DNA of 10,625 bases, from NCBI GenBank assembly GCA_004151065.3, contig NWUY0300072325.1, positions 1 through 10,625 on the forward strand, in the 5' to 3' direction. A program made the position numbers and the translations under genes. This DNA is from Larix sibirica. Its lineage: Eukaryota > Streptophyta > Pinopsida > Pinales > Pinaceae. The notes under the pieces are model-generated. The model saw only the letters and a list, made by a program, of their open reading frames with translations. It did no database searches and had not been told where the DNA came from. Positions 1-8,680 of the stretch are shown piece by piece (the stretch's first letter is position 1; each line of letters opens with the position of its first letter).

Positions 1-172
1 ATGTGATAACTATTTGTCTTGTAACAAAAATACAATTCCGTTGTTACATTACCATAAGACCAACAGGGTTGATTTTCAAGTTATACAATTCAATGTTATT
101 ATAAGTGCAGTTGATATATCCTGTTAGTTTTGTTTGAGTCACTCAAAATTTGCGATTTGTTCTTCCTTCTAG

Positions 173-306
173 CGGATGGAGTTTCACGTAATCTGGTACA
201 TTATCCTCTCCTGTTGCACTCGAATGCTCTCGGTTATCCATATCAACATCATGGTGATACTCATAAATTCTTACTTGAATGGCTCAAGGCATGCTCTTTT
301 CTTTAA
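173..306 (+). CDS. Exon-like segment, possible 3' end of a gene entering from the left
   Basis: A pyrimidine-rich tract followed by TTCCTTCTAG (163-172) makes a good plant splice acceptor. From 175 a frame stays open for 43 codons to a TAA at 304-306. It begins DGVSRNLVHYPLLLHSNALG and later reads HGDTHKFLLEWLKA, a balanced, protein-like composition unlike the surrounding AT-rich DNA. The exon could end with the stop (C-terminus ACSFL). It could also end at 288, where AAG is followed by GCATGC, either a rare GC donor or a decayed GT donor (phase 0). The rest of the gene would lie upstream of the window. I do not recognise the family and assign no function. The splice acceptor and open frame are seen; that it is expressed is inference. 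Confidence 0.35.
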
Positions 307-576
307 TTAAACTGTTAGTACACTATCATACAATACTAAGTGAATTTGTGAATGAGTAGACCGTCGCATTCTCAATGAGATAATAAAAAAAAATCTTAGA
401 TATGGAGGACACTTAAGTTAAGGTTTGATCTCATGGAAGCATATGTTCTTCATTGTGGCTATCATGGAGGATTTAGATTTCTATTTAATTATGCATCCAA
501 TATTGCTGCAAAAATGAAATAAGACAAAGGTTATGAAATTAACATATTTATAAGCATTAACTTTTCTTTATTTCTT

Positions 577-589
577 TATATATATATAT
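577..589. repeat. TA microsatellite (short)
   Basis: An uninterrupted TA run of about 13 nt after a T-rich tract (TTTATTTCTT). It is short and of the kind common in plant intergenic DNA. Confidence 0.8.
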
Positions 590-1247
590 GCATGTCATCC
601 CAAAACAAATACATCTCAATAAGAACCTTAAAGAATGAAAGTGTGATATAGGTCAATTCATAAATGTATATTAAAGACATTATCATATTTAACAGATTTG
701 TTTAATTTCTCTTTGTACAAAGCAGAATGCATATTCATGTTGAAACATAAGCTCTACAATCGATCACAACCTTTGTTGCTTTCAATAATTTTACGCCTGC
801 AATTCAATTTACAAACTTAATGGCAGAGAATATGCAGCCATGTTGCTTATTCATCTTGTTCATTATGTATAATGTCACATATTGGAAAATCCTTTTACTA
901 GTTAATTTAACAATGATAATCGATGGCTAAATAAAAAAAATGGATATCTTGCAGTGGCATCATACTTGATGATTAAATTGAAAATTTTCAATGACACAAA
1001 AATGTTGATAGATTGGAGTTTAGGAAATGCCACATAATGTAATCACATAAACTTTTATTATTCTTATGGTTTTTATGACTTCGCAAGGACTTAAAGCTTT
1101 GCTTCTATTTCTCTTGTTAATGGAATAATTTGTAAAGTTTCTTTATCCATCTTACTATGTTTCGACCTTTGTAAATTATACTGAAATATTTCCACATGGT
1201 TTTCAAGGCTCCAATGTTCCTTCTATGTCATGTTGAATATATCCTCT

Positions 1248-1264
1248 TATATATATATATATAT
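1248..1264. repeat. TA microsatellite
   Basis: A 17-nt perfect TA run, about eight dinucleotide units. It is likely to vary in length between individuals and contributes the Tyr/Ile run to a chance frame over it. Confidence 0.85.
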
Positions 1265-1425
1265 CCTTACATTAATATTTTTTGGAAAAACTTGCTTCAT
1301 ATCGTCCTATGTGTAGATATTGTTTGTCACGAATCCCATAAATCAGTGGACCGTTGTATTTTTCAATGCAGTAGGGAATACTTTTAACTTATGAGCATCG
1401 TTGACATAATCATAATTTCTACATA

Positions 1426-1549
1426 GGACATTGTTTAAGTGTTAGTATCTTCACTAGTCATTCCATTAAAATTTGATAAAGTTGATGGACATTGTTTAAG
1501 TGTTAGTATCTTTACTAGTAATTCCATTAAAATTTGATAAAGTTGATGG
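1426..1549. repeat. 61-bp tandem duplication, two copies
   Basis: The copies begin at 1426 and 1487 with GGACATTGTTTAAGTGTTAG and both end AAAATTTGATAAAGTTGAT. They differ at only about two positions (TCTTCACTAGTCA against TCTTTACTAGTAA), so the duplication is much younger than the other arrays in the window. It sits just upstream of an exon-like segment at 1574-1604. Confidence 0.9.
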
Positions 1550-1573
1550 AGGGATATTTTTCATTTTTGCCAG

Positions 1574-1604
1574 GACTCTCATATCTTTGATGGGAAACTT
1601 GAAG
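1574..1604 (+). other. Possible micro-exon (31 nt)
   Basis: The segment is bounded by TTTTTGCCAG on the left (1564-1573) and GAAG/GTAACA on the right (donor GT at 1605). It reads DSHIFDGKLE or TLISLMGNLK depending on phase. Both splice sites match plant consensus, but a 31-nt exon without neighbours is weak evidence. It could be one internal exon of the gene whose upstream exon is at 173-306, or a coincidence. Confidence 0.15.
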
Positions 1605-1621
1605 GTAACAATTTCCTCTCT

Positions 1622-1927
1622 TTAGGAACATGTTCCCTCTTCTTTTTCCATTTTGTGAAGAATATGAATGTATGGTCTTGGTTGAGCTACAAATTCCTTG
1701 GAGTATGCATCTTCGTTTGAGACTTCTAGTTTTTGAACCGGATTCTATTGAAATTCAAGATCAAGTTGCCCACTTTTTATTTCTTCTCTAGTTGTTTGTT
1801 ATGCAGTAAGATAATTAAGCTTTCCTTTAGCTATTAAAGCAACTCCTAAAATATCTTCAACTACAAGACCTATTGTAGGGTCCTTTTGTGACTTGCTTGA
1901 GAGCTTCGTTTTGAATTTCCTCCCACT
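1622..1927 (-). pseudogene. Degenerate coding-like stretch, unknown family
   Basis: Read on the minus strand from 1927 to 1622 there are 102 codons with only two internal stops (a TAA and a TAG) before a final TAA. DNA this AT-rich would be expected to give more. The conceptual peptide has normal protein composition, for example DPTIGLVVEDILGVALIAKG near codons 16-35, EEIKSGQLDLEF near 48-59 and KLEVSNEDAYSKEFVAQPRP near 66-85. No start codon context or splice sites were established. Further stops (TAA, TGA, TAA) lie immediately upstream in the same frame. I do not recognise the family. It may be the remnant of a transposable-element or host gene, or it may be chance. Confidence 0.2.
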
Positions 1928-3118
1928 TTATATTTTTCTTCAAGATGGTTAGCAACCTGGATTGTTCTCATAGTAATATGGAATCATCCTCTATGATCTC
2001 TAGGTCTATTCATGCATATTTATATGCTCTAGATTTTTGTCAAGGCACTTTGTATAGGATCATACAATGTGGGTAACTGATAATTCCTCCTGTAGATCCC
2101 TATACCATGTATTATTGATCTAATACTAGTGTAAGATATACTGCTCTTTCTTTTGATAACCTCCTAGAAATAGCACCATAATGACAAGTTAATTAATTAC
2201 TCTTATAATTCATAGTAGAAATAAGGAAATACTATGTACATTAATTTATCAATATAGGGTCTGAGTTACTTGTGAGTTATCATGAAATGTATATCCAAGG
2301 CTACACTTCTTATCCTTCACTAGTTTATTTACCATGAATTTATAATAAAGAGATCAATAACAAAACTAAAACATGTTTGCAAAATAGATTCTAAGTAAAG
2401 AATACCCAATCACTTAAGCCAGATTCAATTGCAAACCATTGATAACGGTTAACAATCACATTTCAAATCTGAACATAATAGATAGTAATGTAAAGTGCGA
2501 TGTTTCATAACAAGGAAATACAATTACAACTATAATCTATAACAGTGAAATTTAGTCTAGAGAAATGCAATCTATGTAAAATAAAGTACAACACATTTTC
2601 GTCCGGAATGAGCCCTTCCTCCTTAGAACAAAGTGTTGGTGGAGCTATAGCATCTAACCACTCAAATTTAATCACACATAAATATTGCTCATTGATACTA
2701 AGAGAATGGATTCAAATTAACAGTAAAGTTGTTCTAATTCTTCATTATTTCAGCCACTTACACAAAGGAAAGAAGCTTTGTTTTATAAAAGTTCAAAAGT
2801 GTTCTAGTTAAATAAAATAATCTTAAGAACATGATTTAGAATCAATGATTCTCAAGGTTTTCTAAAAAACAACTAATCTTGGCACATAAGATCATTGATT
2901 CATTTCATAATAAAAGGACATTCATCACCAATTTTGTCCTTATTGTGACTATATAACAATTTCATGAAGAGAGATGGCAAATCATGGTTATCTGCCATGC
3001 GTGTAATAAAAAAAAAGTTTTGTTTTTCCTAAATCTATGGAACCCAATCTCTATCCAATCATATTCTTCAACAAAAGAGATTCAAACATCAAAATATACA
3101 CCACATGGTAATAAATCA
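1928..3118. other. AT-rich DNA, no recognisable feature
   Basis: No arrays, splice-bounded frames or retroelement motifs were recognised. The best frame is 88 codons on the plus strand (2545-2811). It has no recognisable domain and a length expected by chance. A 6-bp inverted repeat (ATGGCA at 2974 and TGCCAT at 2993) is too short to matter. Confidence 0.5.
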
Positions 3119-3345
3119 TAAATCTACACCAATTGTATAATGGATCTACTTCAAACCTATAGTGTGGGATCTACGGTAAACTTGTAGTGCAGGATATATA
3201 GTAAACCTATAGTGTGGGATCTACAACAAACCTATAGTGACATGGGATCCACATCAAACCCATAATGTATGATCTACAACAAACATATAGAATAGGATCC
3301 ATAACACTGGATATGTATCAAGGATCTGCAGCACTCCCATTGAAC
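3119..3345. repeat. 25-bp minisatellite, about seven to eight diverged copies
   Basis: The consensus is close to GGGATCTACAACAAACCTATAGTGT. Copies begin near 3141, 3166, 3191, 3216, 3244, 3269, 3294 and 3321. The spacing is 25 bp except one 28 (an ACA insertion at 3240-3243) and a final 27. A weaker first copy may lie at 3119. GATCTAC and AAACCTATAGTG are the best-kept words. There are no unique spacers between copies, so this is a plain tandem array. Confidence 0.85.
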
Positions 3346-3555
3346 TTGTTGTCCCAAATATAGTTACAAAAATGCATTCTTCCCACTTATTACTCTAAAA
3401 TTCAATGAAATGTGAGGAAATGCAAGTCAAAAGTACCTTCTTCCAAAATTAGGTCTTGGGCATCAAAAAGGATCAATATACAGTAAAAAGGTAGGTAAAA
3501 ATATAAATGCATCATGGTAAATATATGATATAAAGATTACAATTCCAAGGCTCCT

Positions 3556-6240
3556 CACTCCCTTGTGGTTTTTTTTCCTCAACCTTGTTGTTCACCTCCA
3601 TCTTCCTCTTCTCGTTCTACATGGAATTTTCCTTGTGTTTCTTTTATTTCTTAGTCTTCTTGCCTTGTGGCTTTTCTTCGGAACCCTATTTTTTTTGTAG
3701 GTGTAAGGATGGTGCCTCAATGATTCCATTCCACCCCTCTCAAGGAAGAGGGAAAAACCCAAAAAAAAATGGTCTCCTCACTCCTTCCCTATACATGAGT
3801 GGGTTTCAAATTTTGGCTTACAATTCATCTCAAAAATCTAAGTTGTGACCACTAAGACCTTTCCTCACTTGATAATGTTGTCAAGTATTTTTATTTAGCG
3901 CCCCCTTATGGTTGTTTTTCCTCCATATTGTTTATCATGTTTGTATTCCTCTTTCGTTTTGCATGTTTAGTGTGTGCTTTTCTTTCCTTGTGGCTTGTTT
4001 TGGAAACCCCATATTTTTGGTAGGTGTAAGAATGGTACCTTGTTGATTCCATCCCACCACTCTCAAGGAAGAGGGAAACCCAAAAAAAATTGCTCTCCTC
4101 ACTCCTTCCATGTGCATGGGTAGGTTTTCCAAATTAGGCTTGCAAGTCATCTCAAAAAATATAAGTGGTGACCACTAAGACCTCTCCCTACTTACAATTT
4201 TTTCAAGTCTTTTTACCAATCACTCCCTTATTCTTTTGTTTCCATTGCCTTGTTTTTCACCTTCATCTTCTACATGGTGTTTACCTTATTTTTCCTTTAG
4301 TGTTTGGTTTTCTTGCCTTGTGGCTTGTCTTGGAAACCCTATCTTTTTGGTAGGTGTATGGATTGTGCCCCCAATATTCCATGTATTTCATCTCAAGGAA
4401 GAGGAAAAAAACAATTTTGTTTAGTCTTCTCACTCTTTCCATGTGCATGGGTGGGATTTCCAATTTGGGCTTGCGAGTCATCTCAAAAAATCTAAGTGGT
4501 GACCACTTATACCACTCACCACTTGGAAATTTTGTCAAGTCATTTTACCAAGTGGTATCTTGTGGTTTTGTTGCCTCCTCCCTATTTTTCATCGCATCTT
4601 CCTCTTCTTGTTTTAACTAATGTTTTCCTTATGTTTCATGTAGTGTGTGGTCTTCTTTCCTTGTGCCTTTTCTTGTTGACCCCATCCTTTTAGTAAGTGT
4701 AAGGATGGTATCTCATTTATTCCATTCCTCTCATCTCAAGGAAGAGGGAAACCGAAATTTTGTTTGGTCTCCTCACCCTACGCATGACCGAGCTTTCCAA
4801 TTTAGGATTGAAAGACATCTCAGAAAATATAACTGGTGACCACTTAGACCTCTCTCCACTTGAAAATTTTGTCAAGTCTTTTAACAAGTTATCCCTTGTG
4901 GTTTGGTTTTCTTCACCTTGTTGTTTTCCTTCATCTTCTTCTTCTAATTCCACGTGGTATTTTCCTTGCATTTCATTTTGTTTTTGGTCTTCTTTCCTTT
5001 TGGCTTGCCTTGGAAACCCCATATTTTTTGTAGGTGTAAGGATGATGCCTCTTTTATTCCATGCCACTCGTCTCAAGGATGAGGGAAACCCCAATTTTAT
5101 TTGGTCTCCTCACTAATTCCCTATGCATGCAGGGGCTTTCCAATTTGGGCTTGCAAGCCATTTTAGAAAAGTTAATTAGTGACCACTTATACCTCTCCCT
5201 ACTTGAAAATTCTATCAATCATTTTTTCCAAGCACTCCCTTTTGGTTTCATTGCATTTGCCTTGTTGTTTGTATCTAATATTTTCCTCTTCTTGTTATAC
5301 ATGGTGTTTGCCTTGTGTTCTATTTAGTGTTTGGTATTCTTTCCTTGTGGCTTGTCCTAGAAACCCCATTTTTTAGTAAGTGTAAGGATGGTGCCTCATT
5401 TATTCCATGTCACTCATCTCAAGGAAGAGGGGAACCCCAATTTCGTTTGGTCTCCCCATTCCTTCCCTATGCATGGGTGGGATTGCGATTCATCTTACAA
5501 AAGATAAATGGTGACCGCATAAAATTCCCCACTTTAAAATTTTGTCAATTATTTTTACCAAGTGCTTGTTTGTGGTTTCATTTATTTTTCCTTGTTGTTC
5601 ACCTCCATCTTCCTCTTCTCATTCTGCATGGAGTTTTCCTTTTGTTTCATTTAGTGTTTGGTCTTCTTTCCTTATGTCTTGTCTTTGAAACCTAATATTT
5701 TGGTAGATGTAAGAATGGTGCCCCTTTTATTTCATGCCACTCGTCTCAAGGAATAGGTAAACACAAATTTTATTTGGTGTCCTCACCCTTTCCCTATGCA
5801 AAAACAAGCTTATTGATTTGGGATTGAAAGTCATCCTATAAAAGCTAAGTGGTGATCACTTAGACCTCTCCCCACTTGAAAAAAATTCCAACTCCTTGTA
5901 CCTATCACTCTCTTTGGTTTCATTGCCTCTATATTGTTCACCACTGTCTTCCTCTTCTCATTCTATGTGGAATTTTCCTTGTGTTTCATTTAGTATTCGG
6001 TCTTCTTTCCTTGTGGCTTGTCTCAACAACCCCATATTTTAGGTAGGTGTAAAGATGGTGCCTTATTCTAATCCACTCATCTCAATGAAGAGGGAACCCT
6101 GTTTTTCATTATATCTCCTCACTCCTTCCATATGCATGAACAAGCTTCCAAATTTTTGCTTGCAAGTCATCTCAAAACACCTAAGTGTTGACTACTTAGA
6201 CCTATCCCTACTTGACAATTTTGTTGTCATTACTTCAATG
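3556..6240. repeat. Satellite-like array of a ~335-bp unit, eight copies
   Basis: The phase marker GTAGGTGTAAGGATGGTGCC, or a close variant, occurs at 3697, 4020, 4350, 4693, 5030, 5376, 5703 and 6043. This gives periods of 323, 330, 343, 337, 346, 327 and 340 bp. Other words recur once per unit: CACTCCCTTGTGG at the start, CTTCCTCTTCT, CCTTGTGGCTTGTCTTGGAA, CTCAAGGAAGAGGGAAACC, CTCCTCACTCCTTCC, ATGCATGGGTGG and GTGACCACTTAGACCTCTCC. The plus strand is markedly pyrimidine-rich. Copies are strongly diverged and of unequal length, mainly through changes in T or A runs, so the array is old. Both edges are abrupt, and eight units fit the span almost exactly. Many 60-126-codon frames on both strands lie here. 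They are not genes: periods are mostly not multiples of three, so no frame is kept from unit to unit. I do not recognise the unit as a known family. Confidence 0.93.
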
Positions 6241-6386
6241 CATGGAACTTAACCACTATAACACTTAACATTTAAAACACATATTTGGTAACCCACATGT
6301 CATAGATTAGTTACGTATTCATCTAAATATTTTAGTTGTATCTAATTCATTTTGGTTGTTTGATGAAAATGTTTCTCCAAAATTAG

Positions 6387-6482
6387 GGTCTTATATTCAC
6401 TAGAGACATTGCTCTAGACATGCATGAGCTCTTGGTCCTAGAATACCGAGAATTGTGCCTTATTCAACCCATGTTAGTACAG
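6387..6482 (+). pseudogene. Exon-like block 1 of gene-like region
   Basis: After an acceptor CCAAAATTAG (6377-6386), 32 codons are open and end exactly at CAG/GTATGAGT, a strong donor (GT at 6483), so the intron phase is 0. The peptide begins GLIFTRDIALDMHELLVLEY and ends LIQPMLVQ. Composition is protein-like, with Leu/Glu/Asp and few Lys/Asn runs, unlike random AT-rich DNA. The family is unknown. It is the first of several blocks that together look like one decayed multi-exon gene reaching to 8680. Confidence 0.3.
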
Positions 6483-6663
6483 GTATGAGTTACAAATATA
6501 ATTTTTTTATCGAGTTAAAGATGTAAGTGAATTATTATTGTCATGAATAATATTTTTTTTACTTTCACATGGACCCCAACACTCAACCACAAGGTTGCAT
6601 TGGCCTTAGCTAGGTATTCATGGTAGTGTTAGTCAAAAAGGAAATGCACCTCTCCCATCCTAG

Positions 6664-6798
6664 TGTATGCATCCATCAATGGAGGATATTGAGGAGTTCG
6701 AATCCTTAAGTATGATTGGATTTAATTCATGTTTAGTTATCGATATATTTCATTTTGAAAGTTTGAATTGGCAAGGAAACATTGATTTTAATGTATAA
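6664..6798 (+). pseudogene. Exon-like block 2 of gene-like region
   Basis: It is preceded by a very good acceptor, CACCTCTCCCATCCTAG ending at 6663. From 6664 the frame reads CMHPSMEDIEEFESL and stays open for 44 codons to a TAA at 6796-6798. A donor TTAA/GTATGATT at 6708 would shorten the exon to 44 nt. Which end is right cannot be decided by eye. The acidic MEDIEEFES segment is the most protein-like part. Confidence 0.22.
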
Positions 6799-6820
6799 AT
6801 GTTTTTCATATAACTTGTAG

Positions 6821-6884
6821 AGGTTCCTAGTTGACAAGATCATCCTAAATATCTCCTTCAGTGGGAGAATCATGAGAAAATGAG
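6821..6884 (+). pseudogene. Exon-like block 3 of gene-like region
   Basis: It is bounded by TAACTTGTAG (to 6820) and ATGAG/GTGACA (donor GT at 6885). One frame reads RFLVDKIILNISFSGRIMRK then a TGA. Another, with a TGA near its start, reads QDHPKYLLQWENHEKMR up to the donor and looks more natural. The frame conflict suggests decay or a wrong boundary. Confidence 0.2.
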
Positions 6885-7058
6885 GTGACACGGATCACCC
6901 TTGAGGATATATCTAGATAGCACAACCAATTATGCATGGAGATATTATCCAGTCATCATGATGGCACCACTTGATTATTTACGTTGATGATGCTGGAGAG
7001 TCTCAATCAACTCATAAATATATATCGAAGGGTGGGACCCTGTAGTTCTCTTTGGTAG

Positions 7059-7199
7059 ATTTTCATCATGAAAGAGACTAAGGTGTTGGGGACATATAAT
7101 TGGGAGCCAATGAAATCCATGATGAGAGGGAATGATGTGAGGGGTACACTATTTGAGGTCGCTCTTAACTTTGTAAGGGAAAAAATGATTAAACTATGA
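7059..7199 (+). pseudogene. Exon-like block 4 of gene-like region
   Basis: The acceptor TTCTCTTTGGTAG ends at 7058. The frame is open in phase 0 for 46 codons to a TGA at 7197-7199. It includes MKETKVLGTYNWEPMKSMMR and then GTLFEVALNFVREKMIKL. No clear GT donor was found before the stop. No domain was recognised. Confidence 0.25.
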
Positions 7200-7340
7200 G
7201 ATTTTAAGATGCCAACATTCTAGTGCCTCATATTTATGACAAATTTATTGGGGTCTAGGGCATGTTCCCTCACAATCATGAGATTGCATTATATTTTAAA
7301 CACATATCTATGTTGAGTTTGTGTTGCACATGCATCCTAG

Positions 7341-7604
7341 TTGTACCATCACACCATGACATTTTTATGGTTCTGGAAAGGACACAACTATGACCATCCT
7401 GGGGCTCGTAGAGACCTATTTCCATTATCCTCCTATTCTATTGGTATCATTGTCAAGCAAAAGTATCGTTTCACCCCAAGAGTTAGTCGACCCATTGCTT
7501 CTATTAGTTAATGCAAGGATGTGCTAGTGGACACCATATACATTACATTGGGTATTGTTTTAGTTGTTTTAGCTGGGAAGAGATCCAAACCTATTTTTGC
7601 ATAA
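7341..7604 (+). pseudogene. Exon-like block 5 of gene-like region, one internal stop
   Basis: After GCATCCTAG (to 7340) the frame runs 88 codons with a single internal TAA at 7509-7511 and a final TAA at 7602-7604. The first part includes MTFLWFWKGHNYDHPGARRD from an ATG at 7356 and then KQKYRFTPRVSRPIASIS. After the internal stop it reads CKDVLVDTIYITLGIVLVVL, a hydrophobic run that could span a membrane or simply be a beta-rich core. Continuing sense beyond the stop suggests a once-longer coding stretch. The family is unknown. Confidence 0.27.
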
Positions 7605-8057
7605 ACTAATTTATGTTTTGTGGCAATATTATACTTGTGTTAGTACTCCATGATAATTTATTATAGTATACTATCAATGATTGAGATGTGTTTTATAGTT
7701 GAATGAGGGATGTCAGCTAGATCATAGAGGTGAGGTATAGTTTTCTACAATTATCTATCATTAAGTTATCTTTATTAGTCGCCAATTGATCATATTTCAT
7801 TACACATAGAATCAGTGTATTAAGTAATCTTATTTTGTTTTTATGACATGCAGATAGCATTACTGGATGATCTTTATTCCAATGAATAATCAATTTCTCA
7901 TCAACACATTGCATATGCAAGAGGCCCAATTCATATATGGTTGAAATAAAGAAGTTTTGATTGATATAAATTGCATGTATGTGCTTACATATATTTACAA
8001 ATTTGGTCATTTCATCCTAACCTTCTTCACGTCCTTCATTCAAATTGTACATGATAA

Positions 8058-8187
8058 AGGCAAGGATGTTGTCCATGGTCATCCACCCATGCCTAAGCAT
8101 GAGCCCATAGATCATCCTGAATCTCCACATATCCCACATATGCCCACTATAGAGACAAGTACTCAACTTCATCCCACAATCAATTAG
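8058..8187 (+). pseudogene. Exon-like block 6, His/Pro-rich
   Basis: The frame reads KGKDVVHGHPPMPKHEPIDH and on through ESPHIPHMPTIETSTQ to a TAG at 8185-8187, directly followed by a GT donor (TAG/GTACAA). It is rich in His and Pro and would be a disordered linker. The pyrimidine-rich tract CTTCTTCACGTCCTTCATTC lies just upstream, but the exact acceptor is uncertain. The same frame can be extended back to an ATG at 7957, where the peptide is hydrophobic and less convincing. The stop sits where a CAG codon would be normal at an exon end. Confidence 0.3.
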
Positions 8188-8294
8188 GTACAACTTCTAA
8201 AGCAATTCAAAAGTTATACATCAATTTTTGAAATAAAATTTATTTAAGTTTGATTGTTTACAAGTAATATCATCATGTAAAGTTCCAAGTACAG

Positions 8295-8459
8295 GGGGTT
8301 ATCGATATTGTAGTGATGTGGACACATGAGATGGATGAAACAATTATTAGGAATCCTGTTGTGGGCCCATTGATAATCTCAATATCTATCCCACAAACAT
8401 GGATTCTATCTACATGGACTCAAATCCCATATAAGTAGTTTACCATCAACTCTACCTAG
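8295..8459 (+). pseudogene. Exon-like block 7 of gene-like region
   Basis: The acceptor CAAGTACAG ends at 8294. In phase 0 the frame reads GVIDIVVMWTHEMDETIIRN, then PVVGPLIISISIPQTWILST, and reaches a TAG at 8436-8438. The same frame continues FTINST to a second TAG (8457-8459) immediately before the donor GTGAAG. Phase matches blocks 6 and 8. The two stops mean that, if this is a real exon, it is broken or the true donor lies earlier. Confidence 0.33.
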
Positions 8460-8554
8460 GTGAAGTGATCCATATTTTTAAAAATTGAAAATAGTGTTAG
8501 CTTGCAAATGTTGTACTAAAATTTATCTAACTGAATTTTAGATTTTAATTGTAG

Positions 8555-8680
8555 TACATTGCATTGGAGACTATTTTTATGAGTTATATGGGTGTCGATT
8601 CTCTTCCAGGTGATAAGGGGCCTGGTGATGGTGATGGTGGTGGTGGTGATGATGACAAGGATGATGGGTGTCTAGTATAG
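8555..8680 (+). pseudogene. Terminal exon-like block 8, acidic Gly/Asp tail
   Basis: The acceptor TTTTAATTGTAG ends at 8554. A phase-0 frame of 41 codons then runs to a TAG at 8678-8680. It starts YIALETIFMSYMGVDSLPGD and ends in a Gly/Asp/Lys run and GCLV. The low-complexity tail is encoded by GGT/GAT triplets (8624-8656). It reads as a natural C-terminus and is the best-formed block of the set. Taken with blocks 1-7 it suggests a decayed plant gene or a transposon-captured gene. I could not match it to plant mobile-domain or transposase families by eye. Confidence 0.35.
8624..8656 (+). repeat. GGT/GAT trinucleotide run
   Basis: An imperfect triplet repeat (GGTGAT, then GGT, then GAT) within the terminal exon-like block. 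It encodes Gly and Asp in the proposed frame. Such runs are slippage-prone. Confidence 0.75.

Larger units (their letters stand above)
307..1425. other. AT-rich intergenic or intronic DNA, no gene seen
   Basis: This stretch is strongly AT-rich. It has only short frames and no array structure beyond two TA microsatellites. A 63-codon frame at 1196-1387 is made partly of the TA run translated as Tyr/Ile, and I treat it as chance. No retroelement domain was recognised. If the exon at 173-306 has a GC donor, part of this stretch could be intron. Confidence 0.5.

Noticed and set aside
2545-2811. 88-codon plus-strand frame
   Set aside because: No recognisable domain, no splice support, and a length expected by chance in a window this size.
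2974-2998. ATGGCA / TGCCAT inverted repeat
   Set aside because: A six-base stem with a 13-base loop is expected often by chance and has no terminator or RNA context.
3119-3345. CRISPR-like array
   Set aside because: Copies abut with no unique spacers, diverge from each other, and lie in plant-like DNA. It is a minisatellite.
4717-5094. 125-codon minus-strand frame and 118/126-codon plus-strand frames within the 335-bp array
   Set aside because: They overlap on both strands and do not keep one frame between units, since most periods are not multiples of three. They are by-products of a stop-poor repeat.
7717-8010. 97-codon minus-strand frame
   Set aside because: Rich in Ile/Asn/Leu as expected for AT-rich chance frames, with no motif. 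It lies antisense to a more credible exon series.
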